A DNA stretch of 64,000 bases, taken from the NCBI GenBank assembly GCA_964019415.1, contig OZ025874.1, positions 7,280,092 to 7,344,091 of the forward strand, written 5' to 3'. The notes under the pieces are model-generated. The model ran no database searches, was not told the origin of the DNA, and saw nothing but the letters and a program-made list of their open reading frames with translations. Origin of the DNA: Ianthella basta. Its lineage: Eukaryota; Porifera; Demospongiae; Verongiida; Ianthellidae. Shown here one piece after another: positions 29,412 to 40,000 of the stretch (the first letter of the stretch is position 1; each line of letters begins with the position of its first letter). The translations under genes and the position numbers were made by a program.

Positions 29412-32400
29412 CTACACTACTCCAAACCCCCCATGTCCTTTCATGGCTGTAATCATAGCTGCCCTGAAGCTGCGGTATTCATCGTGCCTCGTTGGCAGCC
29501 GCAACTCCAGTGTGCAAGTGGAGGCAGTGGGGAAGATATCAGTTGGACTGTGGAGGAAAACCAGAGTTGGTTGCCTGATGAAGCCCAGTGGAGGTATCCT
29601 GTCTGCTCCTGTGAAGAAGATTAGCATGTCTGTAAGTGCTACAGGGCATTTGTCCTCAGTTTCCAGGGTGCCATCTGCATGTGAATGATCATTGAAGGCA
29701 ATAACTAGCTACATTACTACGGATTGCAATTCTACTGTAATCTATGGCAGATCATTCAGAGACTTATGATTGCACTGCACCAGTCTTGTGCAGAACGTAC
29801 CTTCACATTCATCTAGGAAATCTACAAAATGGATGAAACACGCTTCTTCTTTCTCTCTCTCCTGGGTACCACTGTTGCTGAACCCAGCCTTTAACATGGC
29901 TATGAAATATTCTGTATTATTATATAAGCACATTATGTGAAGATGAGAAAATGCTATATATTCAGCAGTTAGATAGAATTTATATACATACTGCACACAC
30001 TAGTTAATGATACACATGCAAATACCTTTGGTCAGTTGGATTTCCTGCTGTGACACAAGTAGTGGTTTCATCAATTCCGGTTGAGCACGCATCATGTCAA
30101 GTAGCTGATAAGCATTTAGCCCATCAATGAATTGGTCCATTTCCACTTGCCCCTTTATGATGGTATGATACTGACGAAGGGTCAGGATCAGCTCTACTCT
30201 GTCATCCAGGTTGATCATGGATAAGGGCTTACGGTAGCCAGTTTCGAAAACTAGACTGCTGAAGTCATCATCCATGAATACCTCCCTCAATGCCTGGTCA
30301 CTTTGAGCTCTATGTATCTATACATCAGATATATATATACAGTCATTATCGTATAATTGTAACCCTAAGTGCATGAGCACTATTATATATTATACTTCAT
30401 ATGGTCATGCATGATTTTCAGCATTTAACACACTGAAACAATTCAATCCTATCCATGAAGTTTTGTCATATGATTCATGAAAATGCCACCTTTTCAACAT
30501 TATATACCTATATAATTTTAATAGTTAATTTATGCCAACATACCTCTGCTAGGAGACTCCGTACTTGATGGTCAGGGACATCTGAATCTGTTAGGTCCAG
30601 GGTATGATATTGCCCCGTTGTAATGTAATCATAGGCCGCAGGTAGAAGCACAGGGAAGCCCGGTCCTCCCTGCATTGCGGACATTGAAACTAGATTGCCC
30701 AGCATCTTGAACTCTGAACCCTGTGGAATAGGCCATGAAAGTGCATGCATTTGTTGGTATACTCATCAATGCAACTAATGCTTTACCAGAACTGACTTTG
30801 CCAGGAAAACTGAATAATTTTACCTGTAGAGCAGGTGTATTTCTGTCAAACACCATCTTGCCTTCTTCCCCACGGCAATACTTTGCCATCATTGCATTCA
30901 TAGTGAGCCTCCAAAATTCTCGGCTCGGTCCACCGGTGTCTACTGCTTCTTCCCCAACAAAGGACACCTACAATTCAGAATAGTTCACACTAGATTCTCT
31001 GCACCAGCAAAATTGGCACAATTATCAACCTTGTACCTCTAGCAGTTTATTGTAGGTGAACCGGGGCTTCCGCATTTCGCGGAAGGTATCCGCAAGGACG
31101 AATGAACGGCGCACATCAATCCGGACTCGTGGTGCATCCAACCATTCCATTTCTGTTTTCGGTGCTGGTAAGCTTGCCTTTTGCTGCAGTGCCACAATGC
31201 AGCTGGCCAGGCTCGTGGGCTGGTTCACTCTACAACATGCAGGTGGTATATTATCATACCCCAGTGATCGAAGTGCAACAAGACAAAAGTTTAATGGATA
31301 CATAAATATTATAATAATAATATAATTAGGCAACAAGCCTGAAGTGTAGTGGATGACACAGAGGCAAAGTGCACTATAAAAATGGTGGACTGGTATAGTT
31401 TCAAATCACCACTTAGAGACAAATGGTGCATGCATGGTCTCAAACCACCATTCAATCACCATTTGTTCATGACAACCCACCATAGTTTTACAGTGTCAAC
31501 CAAGATATACCATACCTTAGGCAAAAGCCTTGCATTAATGCATTTTACAGTCATTCAAAGTATATGGCATAGCGTAAACCTTATTACTTGCTTTCTCTAA
31601 CCTTTCCCCTTCGGTCAAGCTCTCTTCAATGGCTCTAGCGAACAATTTCTCCTCCATATCAATCAAATCAACAATTTTAACCTCTTGTTCAACCTATATA
31701 TATAAGATCAGTATGAATTCATGTCATCAGCATATGTAGTTGCAAAGAAAGCACATTAACACTCACCTGTTGCACAGAGGACTCATCAGGTATTTGCACA
31801 TGAGGAGTAATTGGTGAGTAAGGAGGGCTGTGTAATGGTGATGCATTTAGAGACCCAACTGGTGAGAGCTCTTCTAATGACATACGAGCATCATTGCTGT
31901 TCGTAACCTGTATATATAGTGGACCAATGAATTGCTTATATAAATGAAGTTAAGTCAATAAATCAAAATCTTATATCATATCAGTAGCTTCCATTCTAAA
32001 CACCTGTGCATTAGTCAAGCTCCATTCGTCATCAGCATCATTTCTCTTCTCATCACCTTCACTTTGAAATGGCACAACGAGCTACAAAGTGAAATGTACA
32101 AAGTTCCACTAATCCTTCTGAGCATGCATAGCTATACACATGCATATGCATGTACTAGCTAATATCATTCTGCTATTTCTCAAACAATGCATACATGTAC
32201 ATTGTATATTTCTATAGCTAGCTCCATTCTAAACTGGTGGGCTGTTCAAAGTGTTAGGCAATGTATGATTCTCATACAGATGCAAGCCTCTCTATATCAT
32301 CCTTATCTTAACACATGCATGTATGGAGCATGGGAATACAATTATGGATCCCTGTGGCTTTGTGTAGCCAGGGTAACATAATTGATTCTCACATGCAGCA

Positions 32401-33351
32401 AAGGTCATGCAGCACAGGAAATGACTGACATCAAAGAAACAGTCAGAAGCAATTGAAATGAAAACAAGCAGCAGCACATGCGCAGTACTGAAATATATAT
32501 CTGAACACAACAAGACCATGCATTATGCACATATATAGCATACCTGCAGTTCATCCTCTGCGAGAATGTATATAGGAGTCTTGGCATTTCTGCCAGCTAA
32601 TGAGCTGGCAGTCCAGTGATATGAATGCAACAGTTCAGGCACCATGAGGGTCCTGCTGTCTCCTCCGGATGGCTGGAGTATAGAGAATTGAAATGATCTG
32701 TCTTCGTCCATTGGACCAAGAAACACCGAACGGATTTCTTGAAACATTTCCTGTTCATCCATGTTCGACTTCAGCTGTATTTTGCCCACAAGTTTGTTCA
32801 CTGCAAGGAACTGCCTAACTTCCCTCTTCCGAGGGATAGGGATGAGCTCACCTTCTTTTTTTGCAAACGACTTAGGTAGGCATACAATATCTCTCTCGTA
32901 CGTATACAGTCTGCCCTTCCCCTTGTTATGCTTTGGTGGACAGCTCAGTGCCTTGCTGGCATGACGTTGCAGGAAAGCTGAGGGAAATGTTGTTTTCCTC
33001 CTAAGGGAATATTTAATGGGACTGAAAACAATTTACTGGCACCTACTGCTGTGTCAGTCTGTATATACTTAGTGGACAACAATTATGTATGTAATTTTGT
33101 GAGTGTGTACTAAAGCAGATGTGGTAGCTTGCTTACTTGCTTATTTTCGGCTGTTTGGGGACGGATGCAGCATGCTGTACCCTGTCGTCATCGGAAGAAG
33201 CCTCTGACTGTGGTAGAGGCTGAACAGCATCTGAACGGCGCTTCCTTCCACTAGCTGAAGGCTTGTCTTTAAACTGCGATAGCACCTTCGAGACGGCACC
33301 TGTGAGAACGCGCTCAACTGCTCTGTACCTGCTCTCCTCAGCGTCCAACAT
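29412..33351 (-). CDS. HECT-domain E3 ubiquitin ligase carried by the transposon
   Basis: Eleven minus-strand exons: 33351-33137, 33000-32544, 32081-32004, 31907-31767, 31693-31602, 31229-31037, 30967-30824, 30720-30544, 30317-30026, 29899-29801, 29674-29412. They join in phase to 716 aa. The first in-frame ATG is at 33351; upstream in-frame sequence back to 33417 has no ATG. The N-terminal half (1-340) is charged, with a basic patch (GRKRRSD) and no domain I can name. Residues about 350-716 form a HECT domain: VGEEAVDTGGPSREFW, the C-lobe FFTGADRIPPLGF, and catalytic Cys683 in TASTCTLELRLP. HECT ligases take ubiquitin from an E2 onto this cysteine and pass it to substrates. It resembles the multicopy 'G2/M-phase E3 ligase-like' proteins annotated in fish and cnidarian genomes. 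Lying wholly inside the TIRs, it belongs to the element. Its substrate is unknown. Confidence 0.85.
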
Positions 33352-33474
33352 TCTACTGTCGTCGTCAGTAAAGTCGATATGATTCGCCGCTTTCTTGGTC
33401 ACATGACATGACGTCACGTTATGTCACCTCCTATGCGAGTCCATCGCACGATTTTTTAATCCTGACAGAAGGAC

Positions 33475-33793
33475 CAGTGGCAGATCTAGCCCAACCCTAG
33501 AGGGGGCCCAGCGCCTATATTAGTTATTGCGCAATCAAATTATGACCTAATAAAATGGCTGCCGGCGACCAGAAGTGAATAAGAGCTCATTTTAGATCCC
33601 CTATGCAGTCACACCAAGCTCTAGTAAGGTGATACTGGCTCCTCTAATGTTATTAACATGATTTTGGCCATTTAGTACTTTTGGATGTATACTTACAAGC
33701 AATTTGCTATTAAAACATATTCCAGGTCTGGCCCAAGAGGGGGGGGGGCAGGCCCCCAAGCCCCCCCCCCCCCCCCCCTGGATCTGCCCCTGC
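33475..33793. mobile_element. Nested short TIR element (MITE-like)
   Basis: The left end CAGTGGCAGATCTAG and the right end (read inward GCAGGGGCAGATCCAGG) are imperfect inverted repeats. Both flanks carry AGGAC (33470-33474, 33794-33798), a likely 5-bp target duplication. It contains an 18-C run and no coding frame. It is related at its ends to the element at 44495-45045. It lies between the two genes of the 7.7-kb transposon, so it inserted later. Confidence 0.65.
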
Positions 33794-34064
33794 AGGACTG
33801 TGAAAAGTGTCAGTATAAGTTGAATCAGAGTTTGACTAAATGATTCACCTACAACCGAACAATCAAAGTACAGCATCGGCTAGTAATATTATATGGAATT
33901 GCTACATTGAACCTTGTGCTATTAATTGCATGCTTAAGTAAATTATCCACAAATGCATGCAAAGATTCTACAGAATAGCACACAAAGTAAGTACAATGTC
34001 ACAAAACATGCAAATTAAAGGATATAAGGATATATAATGCATTGATCAAGTGAAAATCCTGTAA

Positions 34065-36133
34065 TTAACTGCAGTTATGGCACTGCTGAAGATGCCGTCC
34101 AACTGTGCGACACACTTTGCGATACACAGAATAACCAAAGTCATCTGTCACTCTAAGCATATCTAATTGTCTGAGTTCCTGCTGGAGGAGGTTGCAAGGA
34201 GTAAATGTGGACCTAGGAACAGCTACTGCCTCATGAGGGGATGGAGCCTGAATGCTACTTGGGGCATGAGTAGGAGTGTGCAGTGTTGGGGCCATATTTC
34301 GGCTGATTGCACCTTGGATGAACAACTGGTTTGGTGTTTGGTTGTGTGAAGTAGACAGTGGATGATTATTCCAAGACTCCACAAATGAATCCAGAGCACT
34401 GTTGATCCTTGGAAGGAATACTGCATGTAGACAGAACATGTCCACCTCATTCAAGCAGCTCAGTTTACCATCACTCTCCATTTCTCTGAAGAGGTCAGCA
34501 TACAATACAGCAACACATCTATGTACGTCTCTCCACAGCCGTTCAATCCTTTCATTATGGGTTGATGACCCAACCACAACAGCAGATTCTGACAGTTGCT
34601 GCTCAAACATGTACCTCCACACATCTACATTCTCTTCACCAAGATCTGACCTAACTTTGTCAGGCACACCAAACATGCTGACTGCATCAGAAAATGAAGC
34701 CATCACAGTGGAAGCCAGATTGTTAGTTGAACAACGGAGGTACACTATGGTTCTAGAATAGCCGTCAATCCCTCCATGTATTACAAATCGCCACTTAATC
34801 AGTTTATGATGGCCATCTATGTGCCAAACTGAATTAGGTCCATCCACACAGTATACACGTCTGCGAACAGCAGTACTCCTTCTAATGGCAGTGTTGATGG
34901 GATCTACACGATGAATAGATGCCCTCACTTTGGCTCGGGGAACAAGTATCCCACAACGATGAAGGTGACCAATTATCAATCTTTCACCATCATTTGGGTG
35001 CGTTTGTTTGATTGACTCCACCATTCTGTCAAGATCGTCTGTGGATATGTCTGAATATGTACTAGTGGTATCAATGCCTTCCTCTTCCAAGCGGCGATAT
35101 AAAGTAGATCTACTGATCCCCAGTAGTTCTGCTATTTTTGTCCATGTAAATCGCAACCCACGAAGGTATTCTATCTCCTCAATGGTAGCATGGAGCTTTG
35201 GACGCCCAGGTAACCTAGCAGCAAAAAAGTACAATACATGCAGGAAAGATGCCAGCATGCAGCATCTGAGGCACACATATAATTTATACTATTATATGCA
35301 TATAAACTTTAGCTTGCCCAATCTGGAAGGAGCAGCAGGCAAATATCATTATCTGCATATATACCACAATTGCACGAACTGTGAATTGTTAGCCATCATT
35401 ACATGTATGTGGCATGCAAGATTCGCTATCCCTATATATTCTATGTGTTTTAATTCTTCTTTTACTTAGATGTAAGTGCTACATGGGGCCAGTCTGTGCC
35501 CTAGTGCCATTGGGCACAGTGCACTCAATTATTGATTGATTGATTGCTATACCTTTTGCTTAACTTTAACTATTGTATAGTACTACCAACAGGCAAGTAG
35601 CTACAAAATTGAGGAGTCACATTTCTGATGCAGTGCCTGTTGTCTACACCTGCCTATAAAATATTAAGCTTAAGGCTTGCTTAATACACTGCTAGCACAG
35701 ATTATCTGTGATATACAGTCGTGGTAGTCAAAGGCAATAAGCTTTAAGCACTGAGGTGTCTGCTAAGATTTGCCACAGCCTCTCTTAAGACTTAGGACTA
35801 ATACATATATACATGTATTCATGCATTATGCACACACACACACGTGCATGCACTGGCATAGCAGGGGAATAGTAGCTACACTGCTGAGTCAGCAAAAACT
35901 GTCGCCATTGTTAACAAGACAATTATTATAGAGAACTTTTATTGTCTAGACACCCTCCCACAAAAGGCGAAAGCGAGGGGTGTACATCTTTAGTTAATGG
36001 TGTGCCCCCCATAGCAAGGTGTTGGCCAGATAACAGCTCACCTCTCTTCACCAGTACTCAGCCCACTTGAACTCAGTGCTCGTTGTAGGTCCGACGACAA
36101 CTGCCTCTCCAATTCATCAAGGCTGGTAGCCAT
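34065..36133 (-). CDS. rve-fold DDE transposase (IS3-like / IS3EU-type)
   Basis: Two exons, 36133-36042 and 35214-34065, join in phase to 413 aa. Exon 1 gives MATSLDELERQLSSDLQRAL. An N-terminal helix-turn-helix (about 42-75, FTWTKIAELLGISRSTLYRR) precedes an IS3-like second HTH (about 102-135, RLIIGHLHRCGILVPRAKV) and an rve integrase core. The catalytic triad is present: D164 (VWHIDGHH), D221 (VRSDLGEEN) and E255 (HNERIERLW). The core is followed by about 150 residues ending in a proline-rich stretch and a C-terminal tail with Cys and His. Such enzymes cut and join the transposon ends. Intact motifs and an open frame suggest it may still be functional. The intron (35215-36041) is unusually long for a transposase gene. 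Confidence 0.85.
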
Positions 36134-36227
36134 GCTCGACAATCACTATAAGGCAGATATCTAGGAACAGAGTGTATAGCACGTGCTCACCAACAGGTTC
36201 GTGGCTCCATTAAATCGTCGCCATACA

Positions 36228-36468
36228 GAGAGATTCGTCGCTTCGGTAAAATCGTCGCCATACAGAGAAATTCGTCGCTTCGGTAAAATCGTCGCCATAC
36301 AGAGAGATTCGTCGCTTCGGTAAATTCGTCGCTACGGAATGGAGGTTGCTGTGTGGAATCGTCGCCGCATATTTGCGGCTGCATCCAGAATCGTCGCCAT
36401 TGTTGGAATCGGTGACGTCATAAAATCGTCTCCTCGAGTTCGAGTTTTGACACAAACGGCACCCCATA
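36228..36468 (-). repeat. Right terminal inverted repeat with 37-bp subrepeats
   Basis: Reverse complement of the left repeat with few mismatches. It has one more 37-bp unit on its inner side (to about 36207). CCCCTT follows at 36469-36474. Confidence 0.9.
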
Positions 36469-36541
36469 CCCCTTATATATATATGCATGAGTACAGCTCG
36501 GCTTACATTTAGCACTTTTTTAGCATTTGGTTGACCGCGGC

Positions 36542-36966
36542 ATGTGGGTCTTGGTCCTCGTCTGCTGTTTTGCAGTGTTCGGCGCGCCCGCCTCCGTGCC
36601 TCATACTAGTACGGAGGTGTGGAGGGAAGCGTTGCGGTCGCGTTTCGTCAGAGAGGCTGTGGACAACCATGCCCATGAAGATGATCACCACGGGGAATCA
36701 GGCGGAGTCACTGACGGGACAACAGTGAGGAGGGGTGTTCTGCGTCTTTGTTGACCAATCATATGACGCGTGTCTGTTGGGCGGGCGGGAAGGAGAAGCA
36801 GGAGTGGCTGTGTTGTTTATGCTCATATTTCTCGATTAATTGTGAATCAGGCACACATGCGCACTGCCTGTGATCATTGATATTCGTAGTGTAGAATATC
36901 TATGCTGTGATACAATACATGCATGAATGGAGTGACTATATTATACTCGTGTACCTTTCCTATGAC

Positions 36967-37006
<40 letters not shown>

Positions 37007-40000
37007 CGTATTGACAGGTTCCCTGCCATCATGAAGATGAAGTGCTGGAGGTCTTCAATAATCTCACGGTTGAGTGGAATGTGACCGATCATGCAGGAGA
37101 GCCTTGCCATGTTGAAGAGGAACGCATCCACGAACTCCTAGGGGTGGACAACCAATCAGCTGTCTTGACGTCCAATTTGTCATCTGTAGATGTCATTAGG
37201 GAAAGGAGTAACTTTTGCGAAGGTTTGTACCTTTTGATGAGAGTGTTACTACTGCATCTTAACTACACAGAAGAGTCATGTCTGATAAATGGCACCCATG
37301 GAGATGTTGACGGTGAACAAACTGACGTTCCATCAAGACTTGACTATGCAACAGGTACACACATACACTCCTGTAGCTACAGTAGTTAGTGTTACAAGCA
37401 TACACTTCTGTAGCTACAGTAGTTAGTGTTACAAGCATACACTCCTGTAACTACAGTAGTTAGTGTTACAAGCATACACTCCTGTAGCTACAGTAGTTAG
37501 TGTTACAAGCATACACTCCTATAGCTACAGTAGTTAGTGTTACAAGCATACACTCCTATAGCTACAGTAGTTAGTGTTGTGTGATTAGCTGTTTGTAGTT
37601 GAGTGCTAGTACTAGCAAGGGAGGTGAGAGCTTTGGAGTGTAGTGACCGCTGTAAGCTGTTTGACATAGAGGTATATTGCCACTGTCATGTAGTTTTCAG
37701 TGTTTTTTTACTATTATCTGTGCAGTTTGGAGTAACAGTTACTTTTTCCTGAGCATTGTTTTTTTGACATTCTTCGTTTAGTTAGCATTGTGTGTAGCTA
37801 CATAATGTGTTTTTTGGGGGGAATTTTGTGGGGGTCACTAGCCAGTGAACTCCATTTCACCAAATGTTTCGGCAGCTGCACAAGCAGAAATTGACAGTTT
37901 AAGTATAGAATGCTCTAGTTTCCCTGTGCTACTGTATGGCTATGGTACGGGAGGACTGGTTGCTCTACGGACTGAGAGATCGTGGATGTATGATGTGCGT
38001 GTACATGCACAAACGTATTTACTATCTGGAGTAGCCTCATATAGCCAGGTTACTTAATATTCCCATGTCAACCAATGCAAGTGACACAGGAACTCAATGT
38101 ACGTCAGGGTCAAGAGCTATACCGTTGTGCAGCCTGCGCTGTATTCCGGCTACAGTTACAATATGTGGAAGGGTAGCTCATTAGCAGCCACCTTCAGTAG
38201 TCTTGCCATATTTAGCACAGCAGGAAGAGTGCCGGGTAGTGTTGTAATGGATTAATTGACATGTGTCGTTAGCAGAAATTTCACTTGTGTCTTGTGTGTG
38301 GGCGTGGGGTGACAATGCAGTGAGTCACATGGAAATAACGCATTTGCTAATCACCAGTGACAGATCAATGAACAATAGCCAAATGAATAACTGCGTAAGT
38401 GCTAAACAGTCCCCAAGCATTGCTGCAATATTCAGAGCGGCAGCTTCATTCACAGCACATTTCAAACAGGTCTGATAAGGCACTGGTGTTCCATACTGTG
38501 GGCTAGGTGTCAGCCAAACGTCCTATCTTCAACATAAATATAGCACCTGTGTTCTTCAAGTTAGGAGACAACTTGACATTTCCTGCAATAGAGACATGCT
38601 ATGCCTTGTGCTTTCAGGTTGTCGATTTTGCACTATTCTCTGGTGTATGTAGCCGAAACGTCCTCAGTACGTTTGATCCCTTCTGCTGTGTGAGAATGAA
38701 TTTGACAGCTTCAACTGTGGTGTTCCTGGACATAGTGATATGTCTCTGTGCTATTTAGTTAGAACACAGCCGTAGCAGTCGCTGTGCTGTAATATTTGGG
38801 ATTTCCTTAATTCATCCATTTTACATAATGACAATTCTGTAATACTTTTAATACAGTGAATTCCTAACTTGATTGTGCCCAAAATAGCAGCTGCATTACC
38901 TGTCTGTGTTCTTAATTGGGTAATATATTAATGATGAATGCTCAAGATTGAGGGATACGTCCCTCCATCACACATTGTGCGATTGACGCTGGGCAGTCAA
39001 TATCACTGTGAGAGCGGAGAGATCTGCATCCTCGCTGGCACATGTCGATGATTTGTCCCCTTAGTTTGGTAATTATTGCTATTTAGTGGTGGCAGTACCT
39101 CCGGCATAGCGGTGGGTACGTACATTGGTTAGAAGGGCTGTAAGCTATGATGGGACTTTCCAAAGTCAATTTGCATGTTGCAGTCATTGTGTTTGCTCTC
39201 GTCTGTTGGAGAGGGATGTTTGAAGGATGGTAAAAGGAACCTCTGTTGCTGAAGAAGATTGAAGGGTATTAAGGGGAGGATGTGACCTGTGCTGTTTTGA
39301 AGCTATTGAACGTAGGTGTGTGGAGCAACAGGTTCATGTCCCCAGTGGGAGACTAACAGGCTGTGTCATTGAGGCCAGTAGCGATGTAAGCAAAACAGAC
39401 AGTAGCAATGTAATCAAAACAGAAGGCTTTATGGAGCATTTTCACATTCATACATAGAGACCGGTAAAGAGTCTCCTCCTGAGAGATGAACATTCCGCAA
39501 GACAGGTTTGACCAGGTTGTCGATGTGAAATGATGCCAGTGTAGATAGTGGTCAAGAAGCACTACTGTTGGCTCCTTTAAGATGTAGTGTGCTCATAATT
39601 AGCTGGTATTTTATGTGTTTCTCGTGTGTCCAACTTAGTTCGTATTTCAGAAAAAAATTAATGGTGTCCACTTCCTTATGCCGGCCATGTGTGTATAATT
39701 CATACAATACCTAAACAATGTAATACTATACATATTATATAATACCATGTGACAAAGTGCATGCAGTACATTTAGAATACTGTACAATGCCATACTAGTG
39801 CAGTATATTCCTATCCCTCTCCCATCTCCTCTCCAGCATACGGTGTTGGTTTCGCTGCCATTCTGGTTATCAGCTTGCTGTCCTTGCTTGGAGTCTGCCT
39901 AGTCCCACTGATGGGAAAGAGTTTCATGCGGTACCTCACCTCCTTCCTCGTTGCCATGGGAGTGGCGGCTCTTGTCTGTGATGCTGTTCTTCACCTGATA

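Larger units (their letters stand above)
28734..36468 (-). mobile_element. Whole-looking 7.7-kb TIR DNA transposon with rve/IS3-type transposase and HECT gene
   Basis: Both ends begin TATGGGGTGCCGTTTGTG in inverted orientation. The inverted repeats run about 240 bp (28734-28974 and 36228-36468) with only scattered mismatches, and 6-bp direct repeats CCCCTT flank them. Two minus-strand genes lie inside: an rve-fold DDE transposase (36133-34065) and an 11-exon HECT ubiquitin ligase (33351-29412). A 320-bp TIR element is nested at 33475-33793. The transposase has an IS3-like layout (HTH, then rve core), and 6-bp duplications agree, so an IS3EU-type DNA transposon is the best guess. There is no LTR, capsid, polymerase B, ATPase or protease, so this is neither an LTR element nor a Polinton. 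The near-identity of the ends suggests a fairly young insertion. Confidence 0.9.

Noticed and set aside
29412-33351. HECT gene as an ordinary host gene into which a transposon landed nearby
   Set aside because: It lies entirely between matched inverted ends with flanking duplications, on the same strand as the transposase. I therefore assign it to the element, though capture of a host gene long ago remains possible.
33352-33417. HECT protein start at 33417
   Set aside because: That codon is GTG; the first in-frame ATG is at 33351. An unseen upstream exon cannot be excluded.
34065-36133. LTR retrotransposon or Polinton integrase
   Set aside because: No LTRs, capsid, protease, polymerase B or ATPase genes. 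The element has inverted ends, 6-bp duplications and only a transposase plus a HECT gene.
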